Origin: Chloroflexota bacterium
GTDB taxonomy: Bacteria > Chloroflexota > Anaerolineae > Promineifilales > Promineifilaceae
Assembly: GCA_024277135.1 (NCBI GenBank)
Contig: JAJRVV010000102.1
Span: 22,885 to 86,884, forward strand
Reading direction: 5' to 3'
Length of the DNA stretch: 64,000 bases
Positions 30,242-40,671 of this stretch are shown here, one piece after another. The first letter of the stretch is position 1. Every line of letters starts with the position of its first letter. The notes under the pieces are model-generated. The model saw nothing but the letters and a program-made list of their open reading frames with translations, had not been told where the DNA came from and did no database searches. The position numbers were made by a program, and so were the translations under genes.

Positions 30242-31039
30242 ATGCTGCAACAAATCAAAAATCTCATTCTGGATATGGATGGCGTACTGTGGCGCGGCGA
30301 AACGCCGATGCCGGGGCTGAATCATTTTTTTGACACCCTGCGCCGGCGCGACATCAACTTTGTGCTGGCGACCAATAACGCCACCCAAACGGCCGTGCAA
30401 TACACCGGAAAACTGGCCCGATTCGGCGTCACCGTCCCGCCATCCCAAATCGTCACCTCGGCCGAAGCGACAGCCGATTATCTGCGAGATGAGTATGCGC
30501 CCGGCACGGCCGTCTACGTCGTCGGCGAACCAGGGTTGCACCAGGCCCTCCAGGCCCGTGAATTCGTAATTTGCGGCGCGCAAGAAGTGCGGGATGGGTT
30601 GGTTCCGGCGCTGGTTGTTGTTGGCTTTAACCGTCATGCCGATTACCCGCTGTTGGCTATGGCCGCTCTGGCCATCCACAAAGGCGCTCGTTTCGTCGGC
30701 ACCAACCCCGATGTCACCTTCCCTTCCGAAATCGGGCTGATGCCCGGGGCCGGTTCGCTGCTCGCCTTTTTGCAAACCGCTACTGATGTCCAGCCCACCA
30801 TCGTCGGCAAGCCGGGGCCAATCATGTTCCGGCAAGCCCTCAAACGGCTCGGCGGCACAACAGCCAACACCGCCATGGTCGGCGACCGGCTCAACACCGA
30901 CATCGCTGGCGCCAAAGCCGCCGGATTACGCGCCATTCTGGTGCTGTCCGGCATCACCCAACCGGAAGACATCCCGGCCAACGGCGCGGGGCCGGATTGG
31001 ATTTTCGCCGACATTTCGGCGTTGGCGCAGGTACTTTAA
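30242..31039 (+). CDS. HAD-superfamily IIA hydrolase (NagD-like)
   Basis: LILDMDGVLWRGETPMPG...ATNNATQT...GKPGPIMFRQAL...MVGDRLNTDIAGAKAAG. Confidence 0.9.
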   Translation: MLQQIKNLILDMDGVLWRGETPMPGLNHFFDTLRRRDINFVLATNNATQTAVQYTGKLARFGVTVPPSQIVTSAEATADYLRDEYAPGTAVYVVGEPGLHQALQAREFVICGAQEVRDGLVPALVVVGFNRHADYPLLAMAALAIHKGARFVGTNPDVTFPSEIGLMPGAGSLLAFLQTATDVQPTIVGKPGPIMFRQALKRLGGTTANTAMVGDRLNTDIAGAKAAGLRAILVLSGITQPEDIPANGAGPDWIFADISALAQVL

Positions 31040-31040
31040 T

Positions 31041-31115
31041 GAATATCCGCCGATTTCGCGGATGGCGCAGATTTTTTTAATCGGTGAAATCAGCGTAATC
31101 AGCGGATTGTTTTTG
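31041..31115. repeat. Intergenic repeat-like tract rich in ATCAGCG/CGGAT units
   Basis: ATATCCGCCGATTTCGCGGATGGCGCAGATTTTTTTAATCGGTGAAATCAGCGTAATCAGCGGAT contains AATCAGCGT/AATCAGCGG tandem 9-mers and an inverted CCGATTTCGCGG. Confidence 0.5.
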
Positions 31116-31125
31116 TAGGAGTTGG

Positions 31126-32181
31126 ATGAACAGCGTTTACGATCTCGATTTTGCCGCATTGACCGGCTTGCTAACCGGCCTGGGCCAGCCCAAATTCCGC
31201 GCCCGGCAGGTGTGGGAATGGTTGTACCAGCAAGCTGCCCCCGATTTTGCCCACATGAGTAATTTGCCCAAGGATTTGCGCGAAACGCTGGCGGCCAAGC
31301 TCCCGTTTCCGCAAATGACGACGGCCGCGGATCAGCTTTCCCGCGATGGGCAGACGAAGAAGGTGTTGTGGCGGTTGGGAGACGGCCGTTTCATCGAAAC
31401 CGTCCTCATGCGCTACCACAAACGGCGCACCCTGTGCATCAGCTCCCAGGCGGGATGCGCCATGGGCTGCGTTTTCTGCGCCACCGGGCAGATGGGCTTT
31501 TTGCGCCATCTCACCGTCGGCGAAATCGTGGCCCAAGTCCTGCATTTTGCCCGCGAACTGGCGGCCGAGGGAGAACGAGTGACCAACGTCGTCCTCATGG
31601 GCATGGGGGAGCCGCTGCACAATTATGAGAACACATTGACGGCCGTTGATCGCCTGATTGATGGCGATGGCTTCAACATCGGCGCCCGCAAAATCACCCT
31701 CTCCACCGTCGGCCTGGTTCCCGCCATCCGCCGCTACGCCGACGAAAAACGGCAAACGCCGCTGGCCGTCTCCCTCCACGCCGCCACCGACGCCGAGCGG
31801 AACCGGCTCATCCCCACCGCCCGCAAGTGGCCCCTGGCCGAGTTAATGGCCGCCTGCCGTTATTACATCGCCCAAACCGGGCGGCGGCTGACTTTCGAAT
31901 GGGCGTTGATCAACGGCGAAAATGACACCACCGAACAGGCGCAGGCGTTGGGACGGCTGATACAGGGGATGATGTGCCACGTCAACCTCATCCCCCTCAA
32001 CCCCACCCAAGGGTACGGCGGCGTCCCCTCCTCCCGCGAGCGCGCGGCCCAATTCCAGGAAACGCTGGCCCAATACGGCGTCACCAGCACCATCCGCCTG
32101 CGCCGGGGTATAGACATTCAAGCGGGCTGCGGCCAGCTCCGCCAACGTTTTGAAGATGAGGGATTGGGAACTGGGACATAG
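31126..32181 (+). CDS. rlmN: 23S rRNA (adenine2503-C2)-methyltransferase
   Basis: CISSQAGCAMGCVFCATGQMGFLRHLTVGEIVAQV; NVVLMGMGEPLHNY; KITLSTVGLVPAI. Confidence 0.96.
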   Translation: MNSVYDLDFAALTGLLTGLGQPKFRARQVWEWLYQQAAPDFAHMSNLPKDLRETLAAKLPFPQMTTAADQLSRDGQTKKVLWRLGDGRFIETVLMRYHKRRTLCISSQAGCAMGCVFCATGQMGFLRHLTVGEIVAQVLHFARELAAEGERVTNVVLMGMGEPLHNYENTLTAVDRLIDGDGFNIGARKITLSTVGLVPAIRRYADEKRQTPLAVSLHAATDAERNRLIPTARKWPLAELMAACRYYIAQTGRRLTFEWALINGENDTTEQAQALGRLIQGMMCHVNLIPLNPTQGYGGVPSSRERAAQFQETLAQYGVTSTIRLRRGIDIQAGCGQLRQRFEDEGLGTGT

Positions 32182-32182
32182 T

Positions 32183-33226
32183 CTAACAACCAATATACCA
32201 ACACGGGTTCAACCGGTCGTTCTGCCGCCGGATCTCAAAGTGGATGTGCGGCCCGGAGGAGTTGCCGGTGCTGCCCGTGCCCGCAATAACATCCCCCTGG
32301 TAAACAATCTGCCCCGGCCGCACATAAATCTGGCTCAGATGGGCGTAGAAGGTCTCGTCCCCATTGCCGTGATTGACGACAACTAAATAGCCGTAACCAT
32401 AGGTGTTCCAACCGGCAAAGGTCACAGTGCCGGTATCGGAAGCGTAAACTGCGGATCCCAGCGGCAAAGCCACATCAATTGCCGGATGACCGTACCAATA
32501 GTATTGGGTGAAAATGCGGGACACCACCGGGAAGATGTACGTTCCCGTGCCCACAACCACCGGCGATACGCCGCCGCCGATGCCGGAGGTTCCCCGATTC
32601 ACCGAGGTCAAATCCGGCGGCGTCCACACGAACAATTGACGCACGCCGCCGGGCACGATGATTTGGGTGTCGGGGTAGAGCCGGTACGGGAATTCCAAAT
32701 TGTTCGGCTCATAAGCGATGATGTCATCCACAGACGCGCCATACAAGGCAGCTACGCTCTCCACCGTATCGCCGGGGCGTACGTCGTGCAGCACGCCATC
32801 AACCGGCAGGATGACTATTTCGGTGTCCGTCTGCAGCAAGCTGGATTCTTCGCTCAAGCGCGGGTTGCCGCCCAGGATGGTTTCGGGGGCGATGCCAAAG
32901 GCTTCGGCAATGCCGGTGGGCGTATCGCCTCGCTGAACCAGGTATGTCTGGTATGAAATGTTGGGCTGTTCCCCCTGGAATGTGTGGGGGATGGGGGCCG
33001 GGGCCAGGCTGTTGTCGCTCAAAATGGAGATTTCGACGGGTTGGGGGATGGATTCGTCTGTGGCATTGGGGAGAGCGGGGGGTACGGCCGTCTCCACACG
33101 CACCACATCCTCATCCCCACCCCTGGCCTGACTGACGCGCCAACCGAATAGGAGGACGGCCGTGACCAGCAAAAACAACAGATGCCCCCCATAGCGATAG
33201 AAAAAACCCTTGTTACCATTTAACAT
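32183..33226 (-). CDS. LysM + M23 peptidase, membrane-anchored
   Basis: YLVQRGDTPTGIAEAFGIAPETILGGNP; HPAIDVALPLGSAVYA...GNSSGPHIHFEIR. Confidence 0.92.
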   Translation of the reverse strand: MLNGNKGFFYRYGGHLLFLLVTAVLLFGWRVSQARGGDEDVVRVETAVPPALPNATDESIPQPVEISILSDNSLAPAPIPHTFQGEQPNISYQTYLVQRGDTPTGIAEAFGIAPETILGGNPRLSEESSLLQTDTEIVILPVDGVLHDVRPGDTVESVAALYGASVDDIIAYEPNNLEFPYRLYPDTQIIVPGGVRQLFVWTPPDLTSVNRGTSGIGGGVSPVVVGTGTYIFPVVSRIFTQYYWYGHPAIDVALPLGSAVYASDTGTVTFAGWNTYGYGYLVVVNHGNGDETFYAHLSQIYVRPGQIVYQGDVIAGTGSTGNSSGPHIHFEIRRQNDRLNPCWYIGC

Positions 33227-33247
33227 GACAAATGCTCATATCTTCCT

Positions 33248-33268
33248 GGAAACTGCCGCGCAGTTTCC
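33248..33268. repeat. Palindrome GGAAACTGC-CGC-GCAGTTTCC between tandem M23 genes
   Basis: 9-bp perfect arms with partially complementary flanks TCTTCCT/GGAAAGA. Confidence 0.85.
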
Positions 33269-33305
33269 GGAAAGATGAAATCGCTGACTTATTTTTAGAT
33301 GATTC

Positions 33306-34508
33306 TTAATTGGCTGTGTAGGTGCAATCTTGCGTTGGCCCAGAGAGATAAAGCAGCGGATCGTAGCGAATATCGTTCAAACGGACTTCCAGGTGGAGAT
33401 GCGGGCCGCTGGATCGGCCGCTGTTGCCGCTGGCAGCGATCACCGCCCCCTTCTCCACCACCTGTCCCGGAAACACGTCAATCCGGCCCAAATGAGCATA
33501 CAACGTTTCAAACCCATTGCCATGATTGACGACAACCAGATAACCATAATCAAAATACGTGCCGGCCGCCCAACTGGCGTAGGTCACAGTGCCCCGGTCA
33601 GCGGCAACGACAGGCGTTCCCTCCGGCACGGCCATATCCAGCGCCGGGTGTCCATACCAGGCATACTGCGTAATGCACCGGCTCGTCATCGGCCAGATAA
33701 AAGAGCCAGTCCCCTGCACCGTAAATGTTGATGGGCCAGAACCGCCGCCGTTGCTGCCGCTCCCCGCCACTGTCTTGGGCGCCGTCCAATAAAACAGGCC
33801 GATTTCCGCGCCCGGCACCATCAACTGGGTGTCAGGTTGCAGCCGGTAGGGAAATTCCAGATTGTTGGAGGCAAAGGCGATGATCGCCTCAGCCGGCACT
33901 TCATAATCAGCCGCGATACTTTCCACCGTTTCCCCGGGTTTGACAGTATGCAACGCTCCATCTGAGGGCAAGATGGTGATTTCAGTGCCGGATTGGAGTT
34001 GATTCGATTCCTGGCTCATCCAGGGATTGCCGCCCAGCAGCGTCGCCGCCGAAATGCCAAATTGGTCGGCGATCTTGTTGGGAGTATCCCCCCTTTCAAC
34101 GATGTAGGTCTCAAATTGGTGGGATGGAGGCTGCGCCTGAAACGTGTGGGGGTTGGGCAAGGGGGACAGGCTGTTGTCGCTGACAACGGGTAAGGCGGAA
34201 ATGGGTTGGGGTTGTGCGGCAGAACCGCTGACAACGGGGGGCGGCAAGGTGGTAGCGGGGCTGAGGATAGGAGAAACGGCCGTCTCTCCCCCCACCCCGA
34301 TGTCCACCGCAGCCGCCTCTTCTGTCAGGCTCACGCGCCCAATCAAGATTAAAACCAGAGCCACGACTGCCAACATCAAATGCGCGCCAAACCGTTGCCC
34401 AAAACTCGAAATCATCTCCATAATCCTCTTGCCAATGCCGCGAAATGCTACCACAAACCCCTTGAATAACAAAAGCGGATCAGCCGTGCTGACCCGCCTC
34501 TTTAACAA
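33306..34508 (-). CDS. LysM + M23 peptidase, paralogue of the neighbouring gene (true start probably internal, near MEMISSFGQ)
   Basis: YIVERGDTPNKIADQFGISAATLLGGNP; HPALDMAVPEGTPVVA...SSGPHLHLEVR. Confidence 0.9.
   Translation of the reverse strand: MLKRRVSTADPLLLFKGFVVAFRGIGKRIMEMISSFGQRFGAHLMLAVVALVLILIGRVSLTEEAAAVDIGVGGETAVSPILSPATTLPPPVVSGSAAQPQPISALPVVSDNSLSPLPNPHTFQAQPPSHQFETYIVERGDTPNKIADQFGISAATLLGGNPWMSQESNQLQSGTEITILPSDGALHTVKPGETVESIAADYEVPAEAIIAFASNNLEFPYRLQPDTQLMVPGAEIGLFYWTAPKTVAGSGSNGGGSGPSTFTVQGTGSFIWPMTSRCITQYAWYGHPALDMAVPEGTPVVAADRGTVTYASWAAGTYFDYGYLVVVNHGNGFETLYAHLGRIDVFPGQVVEKGAVIAASGNSGRSSGPHLHLEVRLNDIRYDPLLYLSGPTQDCTYTAN
34475..34497 (-). terminator. Probable intrinsic terminator downstream of rho
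   Basis: Minus strand GCGGGTCAGC-ACG-GCTGATCCGC-TTTTGTT (one mismatch). Confidence 0.55.
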
Positions 34509-34518
34509 CTACTTGGCG

Positions 34519-34552
34519 AGACCTGCCAGGTTTCTGTAAACCTGGCAGGTCT
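34519..34552. repeat. Palindromic element AGACCTGCCAGGTTT-CTGT-AAACCTGGCAGGTCT
   Basis: 15-bp perfect arms downstream of rho; same outer heptamer as the 10091-10125 palindrome. Confidence 0.95.
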
Positions 34553-34558
34553 GGATAG

Positions 34559-35875
34559 CTACATCATATCTTTGGTAAGCATCTCCAAGAATTCGTAATT
34601 AGTCTTCGTGTTGCGCATCCGCTGCATGACGGCCGCCGTGGCGCTGCCGATGTCGTAGCCGGGGGTATCCATCAGGTGGGCCAACATGCGGCGCATGGTA
34701 TACACGCGGGCTAATTCATCGCCAGACAACAGCAAATCTTCGCGGCGGGTGCTTGATTTTTCGATGTCGTAAGCCGGGAAAATACGCCGCTCTTGCAGGC
34801 GGCGGCTCAGCACCAGTTCCATGTTGCCGGTACCCTTAAACTCTTCGTAAATCACGTCATCCATACGGCTGCCAGTATCCACCAGACAAGTGCCGATGAT
34901 GGTAAGGCTGCCCCCTTCTTCCAAGTTGCGAGCCGCGCCAAAGAAACGTTTAGGCGGGTACAGCGCCGTTGGGTCAAGACCGCCAGACAAGGTACGGCCG
35001 CTCGGCTGCACCACCAGGTTATAAGCGCGGGCCAACCGGGTGATAGAATCCAGCAGCACCACCACATCCTGGCCGCTTTCCACCAGACGCTTGGCGCGAT
35101 TGAGCGCCATTTCCGCTACCCGGCAGTGCTGGCGCACCGGCTCGTCAAACGTCGAGGCGACTACCTCGGCCGGGGTGGAGCGTTCTATATCGGTCACTTC
35201 CTCCGGTCGTTCCCCAATCAAGACAAACATCAAGTGGATTTCGGGATAATTGGTAGCCACGCCATTGGCGATATCTTTGAGTACGGTGGTTTTACCCGCT
35301 TTGGGGGGCGACACGATTAAACCACGCTGCCCTCGACCAATGGGCGCTACCAAATCCAGCATTCGGGTGGAAATGATGTTAGGCAATGTTTCCAGCTTTA
35401 GTTTTCTATCAGGGAAAATGGGGGTGAGGTCTTCGTGACGCGGTCGTTTTTTGGCTAATTCCGGGGGGCCGCCGTTCACCGCTTCTACGCGCAGGAGGCT
35501 GAAATATTTTTCATTTTCCTTAGGACGCCGCACCTGCCCCATTACCACGTCGCCGGTGCGGAGGCCCATGCGCCGGATTTGGGAATTGGATACATAAATA
35601 TCGTCATTGCCCGGCAAGAAATTTTTAGAACGTAAGAAGCCCATCGGCTGCTTGTCATCATCCACCACCTCAAGAAAACCGCCGCTGAAATCATGGCCGC
35701 GGGCTTGGGCATCGGCTTTCATAATGTGGAACACAAGGTCGTGTTTTTTCATCGCGCTGAACCCGGTTATTTCTTTCTCGCGGGCCAAATCACGCAATTC
35801 GCCTATTTTTTTTGATTCAAGTTCTACTATGTCCATCATAATACTCCGAAAGTTTGTTTTTTTTGTGATGGTCAA
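34559..35875 (-). CDS. rho: Transcription termination factor Rho
   Basis: [59 protein letters not shown]. Confidence 0.97.
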   Translation of the reverse strand: MTITKKTNFRSIMMDIVELESKKIGELRDLAREKEITGFSAMKKHDLVFHIMKADAQARGHDFSGGFLEVVDDDKQPMGFLRSKNFLPGNDDIYVSNSQIRRMGLRTGDVVMGQVRRPKENEKYFSLLRVEAVNGGPPELAKKRPRHEDLTPIFPDRKLKLETLPNIISTRMLDLVAPIGRGQRGLIVSPPKAGKTTVLKDIANGVATNYPEIHLMFVLIGERPEEVTDIERSTPAEVVASTFDEPVRQHCRVAEMALNRAKRLVESGQDVVVLLDSITRLARAYNLVVQPSGRTLSGGLDPTALYPPKRFFGAARNLEEGGSLTIIGTCLVDTGSRMDDVIYEEFKGTGNMELVLSRRLQERRIFPAYDIEKSSTRREDLLLSGDELARVYTMRRMLAHLMDTPGYDIGSATAAVMQRMRNTKTNYEFLEMLTKDMM

Positions 35876-35889
35876 GAATTACTTGTAGC

Positions 35890-35934
35890 CGCGAAATCCC
35901 TTTCGCGTCAGACAGCGCGGTATGGGAAACCGCG
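35890..35934 (-). promoter_or_regulatory. Two consecutive hairpins upstream of rho
   Basis: CGCGAAA-TCCC-TTTCGCG and CGCGGT-7 nt-ACCGCG separated by 8 nt. Confidence 0.5.
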
Positions 35935-36478
35935 ACTAACCTTTGACCAGTACAAAAGATTGTTCTGTTTGCCTGCAGTTGAATTTTGCTCTTAATCATG
36001 CAGGAATTTGTTGTGGACTGGGATGGAGACGGCCGTCGCCATGTGGGCGTCCCTATTGTTTTTCAATCCGGAAAATTCAGGCTGGGTAAGCACACTGGTA
36101 AATTTGAATACGGTGCGCCAAAAGCAAGATGCAAACACACCGTTGCGGAATTTCAAATATGGATAACTTCGGTTTCAATTAAAGGATTTATGATCGTTAA
36201 ACGACTTTGCTCGTCCGACTCTGCTCGTCCACCCGCTGCCAACGAATCGTTTGATTGTCAGTTTTTCATGGGGAGTTTTCCGAATTATTGATAACTTACT
36301 ATTTTAATCGTTATTAAAACCATTTGGAGAGAATTTAATTTGGGATTTGAATGGTGGGCAGGAAAAGTATAACACGCTGCCAGAGGCAAGTCAATTTCTA
36401 TGAAGGCAGGATTAAAGTGAAGGTCTTGCCAGATGATTCTCCTCCTGACAAGACCCAACTGCTTTGCCTACGGCCGTT

Positions 36479-37483
36479 TCACGCCGCCACCATCTCTTCC
36501 TCTTGCAATAGCTGTTCAGCCCGTCGCACCAAATCCGTATTGCCAATGTACAAAGGCACTCGTTGATGCAGTTCAGTGGGGTCAATATCAAGAATGGGCG
36601 TACAGCCATCTGAGGCATACCCGCCCGCCCGATCAATCAAAAACGCTAACGGGCCGGCTTCATACAGCAACCGTAATTTGCCTCGCGGCTTATTCGCTTC
36701 CGTCGGATAGAAAAACACGCCGCCCCGCAGCAAATTCCGATGGAAATCTGCCACCAGAGAGCCGATATACCGCGCCGACAACGGGGGAGAATCTGGCTCA
36801 CCTCCTTGCAACCAGCGCATGTATCGTTGGTTGGCCGGCGACCATCGCTGGTAATAAGCGCTGTTCACGCTGAAATAAGTCGGTTTTTCAGGAAGTATCA
36901 TATGCGGGTGCGACAATAAAAATTCGCCCAACTCAATGTCCAGCGTAAAGCCGTGTACGCCATCCCCGGTGCTGTACACCAGCATCGTGCTGGCGCCAAA
37001 CAAGACATACCCGGCTGCCACCAGATCGCGGGCCGGTTGCAGCACGTCCTCCAAACGACCCCGATTCGCCTTATCTATACACCGATAAACGCCAAAAATT
37101 GTGCCAATACTGACGTTGACATCAATATTTGACGAGCCATCCAGCGGGTCATACACCAGGACATAGGAGCCTTTTTCAAACTGCTCTGGAATTTCGATAA
37201 TGTCTTCGCGCTCTTCAGAGGCCATGACACAAAGTCGGCCCGTGTGATCACAAACCCGGCGAATCAAATCATCGGCGAATACATCCAGCTTTTGCTGATG
37301 CTCACCTTGCACATTGACATTGCCGGCCCGGCCCAAAATATCGCTCAAACCGGCCCGGTTTGTTTTAGTAGCAATAATTTTGGCTGCCAGGGCGATGTCA
37401 TACAATAAATTGGTAAAGGTTCCGCGAGCGTGGGCAGGCTGGTTTTCTAAAATAAATCGTTCAATTGTAACGATCTTAGACAT
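36479..37483 (-). CDS. fbp: Fructose-1,6-bisphosphatase class I
   Basis: [54 protein letters not shown]. Start at [11 protein letters not shown]. Confidence 0.95.
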   Translation of the reverse strand: MSKIVTIERFILENQPAHARGTFTNLLYDIALAAKIIATKTNRAGLSDILGRAGNVNVQGEHQQKLDVFADDLIRRVCDHTGRLCVMASEEREDIIEIPEQFEKGSYVLVYDPLDGSSNIDVNVSIGTIFGVYRCIDKANRGRLEDVLQPARDLVAAGYVLFGASTMLVYSTGDGVHGFTLDIELGEFLLSHPHMILPEKPTYFSVNSAYYQRWSPANQRYMRWLQGGEPDSPPLSARYIGSLVADFHRNLLRGGVFFYPTEANKPRGKLRLLYEAGPLAFLIDRAGGYASDGCTPILDIDPTELHQRVPLYIGNTDLVRRAEQLLQEEEMVAA

Positions 37484-37571
37484 GACTTGTGCCTCCGTAG
37501 AAAAATAGTGGGAACTGCTTTTAGGAACATAACTTTTGTGAGAGTCAACCGGTGGGAAACGGTTTGACGTC

Positions 37572-38387
37572 TCAACGATTAACAAACAAAACCAGATAAT
37601 AAGCCATTGTAACAGACCACATCAAGGAATCAATGCGATCCAACGCGCCGCCGTGACCCGGAAACAAAACGCCGGAGTCTTTGACACCCGCTTCCCTTTT
37701 GAGCAAGGAAACGGCCAAATCACCCAGCGGACCGATGATGGTGATCAATAAGCCCATAACAAGAGCCGGCCACAAAGGCAGACTTAACCAGGAAGCCAGG
37801 ATGACGCCGATGCTGACGCCAAAGGCGATGCCGCCAATATACCCTTCGACGGTTTTGTTGGGGCTTAACCGGGGCGCGAGATGGTGACGGCCGAACACCT
37901 TATTGGTCAGGAATTTGCCCACCACATACGCCGCCGAATCGGACATCCAGGTGGTGACCATGGCCAGCATCGTCCACTGCCAGGCCATGTCTGCCAGCCC
38001 GCGAATGCGGAAGAAATGGCTGGACAGCCACCCCAGCAGCACCACAGCTCCCATCATCGCCAGCCAATCGGCCGGAACGGTTTTGCTGAGCCGCCGCTCG
38101 TATAACCACAAGGCGTAAGCCATCACCGCCAACAAACTGCCCACCATAACCGGAGCCAGTAGATTATATTGGGGCCATTGTCCCTCAATCAGGAACAACA
38201 AGATAATAGGCAGCAACAGCCGGGCAGGCATTTGCCAACCGATTTTTTGGATCATGTGGGCATATTCGTGGACGCCAAGAAGGATGACGGCCGTAAGCGG
38301 CAAAAAATAAAACCAGCCCCCCAGGTAGATCAAATAGAGCGCCAGCGGTCCGACAGTGAATGTGATGAGAGCGCGTTGAACAAACAT
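37572..38387 (-). CDS. cdsA: Phosphatidate cytidylyltransferase
   Basis: [39 protein letters not shown]...[34 protein letters not shown]. Confidence 0.95.
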   Translation of the reverse strand: MFVQRALITFTVGPLALYLIYLGGWFYFLPLTAVILLGVHEYAHMIQKIGWQMPARLLLPIILLFLIEGQWPQYNLLAPVMVGSLLAVMAYALWLYERRLSKTVPADWLAMMGAVVLLGWLSSHFFRIRGLADMAWQWTMLAMVTTWMSDSAAYVVGKFLTNKVFGRHHLAPRLSPNKTVEGYIGGIAFGVSIGVILASWLSLPLWPALVMGLLITIIGPLGDLAVSLLKREAGVKDSGVLFPGHGGALDRIDSLMWSVTMAYYLVLFVNR

Positions 38388-38402
38388 GCAAATCGTTTAT
38401 AT

Positions 38403-39143
38403 CTATTGGGATTCTTCGGGAACCAGACCAAACCGGCGTTCCCGCTGATTGAAAGCGACAATCGCTTCAAACAATTCTTCCCGGCCAAAATCAGGCCACA
38501 AGGCTGGCGTGGGATAATATTCGGAATAAGCGGCCTGCCAGATGAGGAAATTGCTGATGCGCAGTTCGCCGCTGGTACGTATCACAATATCGGGGTCTGG
38601 CAAATCTCGGGTAAATAAATAGTAACTAAAAAGCGCTTCGGTCAAATCGTCTGGCGAGATATTGTCAGCCAACATTTGGCGAACAGCGTGCAAAATTTCT
38701 GCCCGCCCGCCATAATTGAAGGCCACATTCAATATGAGTTTTTTGTTATCTTTGGTAAGTTGCAGCGCGCGCCGCACCTTTTCTTGTAAATTGGGCGCTA
38801 TGCCGGTTAGGTCGCCCAGGTGATGCAGGCAAACGCCTTGTTGATGCAGATCGTCTAATTCCTGGTCAAGTACACGAGCGAAAATCCGCATAAGTCCCCG
38901 AATTTCAGCTTCGGGCCGGCCCCAGTTCTCGGTGGAGAAAGCGTAAATGGTGAGGATGTCCACGCCAAATTCGACACAGGCGTTGATGATACGGCGCAGG
39001 TTTTCAGCGCCGGCCCGATGTCCGGCAACTCGTGGCAAGCCTCTTTTTCGCGCCCAACGGCCGTTGCCATCCATGATGATAGCCACGTGCCGGGGGATAG
39101 TATAGGTAGATAGATCGAGAGACTTTTGCTGCCGCAGCGCCAT
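38403..39143 (-). CDS. uppS: Isoprenyl transferase (undecaprenyl diphosphate synthase)
   Basis: PRHVAIIMDGNGRWARKRGLPRVAGHRAG; LNVAFNYGGRAEI; PDIVIRTSGELRISNFLIWQAAYSE. Confidence 0.96.
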   Translation of the reverse strand: MALRQQKSLDLSTYTIPRHVAIIMDGNGRWARKRGLPRVAGHRAGAENLRRIINACVEFGVDILTIYAFSTENWGRPEAEIRGLMRIFARVLDQELDDLHQQGVCLHHLGDLTGIAPNLQEKVRRALQLTKDNKKLILNVAFNYGGRAEILHAVRQMLADNISPDDLTEALFSYYLFTRDLPDPDIVIRTSGELRISNFLIWQAAYSEYYPTPALWPDFGREELFEAIVAFNQRERRFGLVPEESQ

Positions 39144-39144
39144 A

Positions 39145-39702
39145 TCAAACTTCCATGATTTCGGCAGCTTTCTTTTCGCCGATTTCGTCGATTTGTTTGA
39201 TAAATTTATCAGTCAATTCTTGCAGGTCTTCTTGCCCCCGGTAAAAATCATCCTCCGCGATCATCTTTTCCTTGTTGAAATCGCGCAAATCAGTGAGGGC
39301 GTCCCGGCGCACATTACGCACCGCCACTTTCCCCTCTTCGATCCGACGATTGACCAGCTTGTTGAGTTCACGGCGGCGCTCCTCGGTCAGGCGGGGGATG
39401 TTTAGGCGAATGATTTTACCGTCGTTGTTGGGGTTCAAGCTCAAATCTGATTTGAGGATGGCGCGTTCGATGGCGCTGATGGCGTTGGCGTCATACGGCC
39501 GTATCGCCAACTGCTGCGGCTCCGGCACACTGATCACCGCCATCTGGTTCAACGGCATCGCCACCCCATACATTTCCACTTCCAATTTTTCCACCAATTG
39601 GGGCGCGGCCCGCCCGGTGCGAAACGTAGCCAAATCAGACTCAAGCGATGAAATGGCCCCTTTCATCCGGCTATCTGCATCTTGCAAGACTTCACGTATC
39701 AT
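39145..39702 (-). CDS. frr: Ribosome recycling factor
   Basis: RTGRAAPQLVEKLEVEMYGVAMPLNQMAVISVPEPQQLAIRPYD; LTEERRRELNKLV. Confidence 0.96.
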   Translation of the reverse strand: MIREVLQDADSRMKGAISSLESDLATFRTGRAAPQLVEKLEVEMYGVAMPLNQMAVISVPEPQQLAIRPYDANAISAIERAILKSDLSLNPNNDGKIIRLNIPRLTEERRRELNKLVNRRIEEGKVAVRNVRRDALTDLRDFNKEKMIAEDDFYRGQEDLQELTDKFIKQIDEIGEKKAAEIMEV

Positions 39703-39740
39703 CGGAACCTCCACAAAAACTGAAGTTGAGAGCTAGTACC

Positions 39741-39823
39741 AGTAATCAGTTTTCAGTTTTCAGTAAGTGTTTGCCAGAGATAAGCTCTACTGATAACTGC
39801 ATACTGAACACTGAACACTAACC
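39741..39823. repeat. Intergenic element with inverted heptad tracts (AGTTTTC-type left, ACTGAAC-type right) around a GTGTTTGCCAGAG core
   Basis: AGTAATC AGTTTTC AGTTTTC AGTAAGT ... ACTGATA ACTGCAT ACTGAAC ACTGAAC ACTAACC. Confidence 0.8.
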
Positions 39824-39830
39824 TCACGAT

Positions 39831-40571
39831 CTACTCGTCAGGATGACAAATAATCGTCCCCACCGACTCGCCCAGCATCAGGCGCTTAACGCTGCCCTTT
39901 TGCCAGAAATTAAGCGTGACGATGGGCATGTCATTTTCCATGCAAAGCGAAACGGCCGTGCTATCCATCACCTTCAATCGCAAATTGAGAAAATCTATAT
40001 ATGAAATGCGGTCAAAACGGCGGGCATTGGGATTTTTCTTGGGATCGTCATCGTAAATCGCGTCCACCTTCGTCGCCTTAATCAGCACATCCGCCCCAAT
40101 CTCCATCGCCCGCAACGCGCCCGCCGAGTCCGTCGTGAAATAAGGGTTGCCCGTGCCGCCGCCGAAAATAACGACCCGCCCCTTGTCCAGGTGACGAATA
40201 GCGCGCAAGCGAATGTATGGCTCAGCCACCGTGCGCATCTCAATGGCGGTTTGGACGCGGGTGACAACGCCGGTTCGTTCCAGCGAATCCTGCAAAGCCA
40301 GCGCATTCATCACCGTGGCGATCATCCCCATGTGGTCGGCCGTGGAGCGTTCCATGCCTTGCTTTATCCCGGCCGAACCGCGCCACAGGTTGCCGGCGCC
40401 AATCACAATCGCCACCTGTATGCCCAAATCATAAACCCCCTTGACGATCTGGGCAACCTCTGCCGCTCGCGCGGGATCAATACCAAACCCCTGCGGCCCG
40501 GCCAAAGCCTCACCGGACATCTTCAACAAAATCCGTTTGTAGCGCGCGTCACTCATGTAAATTGACCCCAT
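39831..40571 (-). CDS. pyrH: UMP kinase
   Basis: [54 protein letters not shown]. Confidence 0.96.
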   Translation of the reverse strand: MGSIYMSDARYKRILLKMSGEALAGPQGFGIDPARAAEVAQIVKGVYDLGIQVAIVIGAGNLWRGSAGIKQGMERSTADHMGMIATVMNALALQDSLERTGVVTRVQTAIEMRTVAEPYIRLRAIRHLDKGRVVIFGGGTGNPYFTTDSAGALRAMEIGADVLIKATKVDAIYDDDPKKNPNARRFDRISYIDFLNLRLKVMDSTAVSLCMENDMPIVTLNFWQKGSVKRLMLGESVGTIICHPDE

Positions 40572-40634
40572 TCAGATGGCGCGCCAACCAGACCATTAAA
40601 AAATTATCTGATCAGCGATATGGTTTGAAAGAGT

Positions 40635-40658
40635 AAGGGCGTTCTGGTGAACGCCCTT
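40635..40658. promoter_or_regulatory. Hairpin in tsf-pyrH spacer
   Basis: AAGGGCGTTC-TGGT-GAACGCCCTT, 10-bp perfect arms. Confidence 0.75.
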
Positions 40659-40671
40659 TTACTGCCGATAT

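Noticed and set aside
35986-36291. 101-aa plus-strand ORF between rho and fbp
   Set aside because: No convincing RBS or recognisable family and an atypical AT-rich context; left unannotated.
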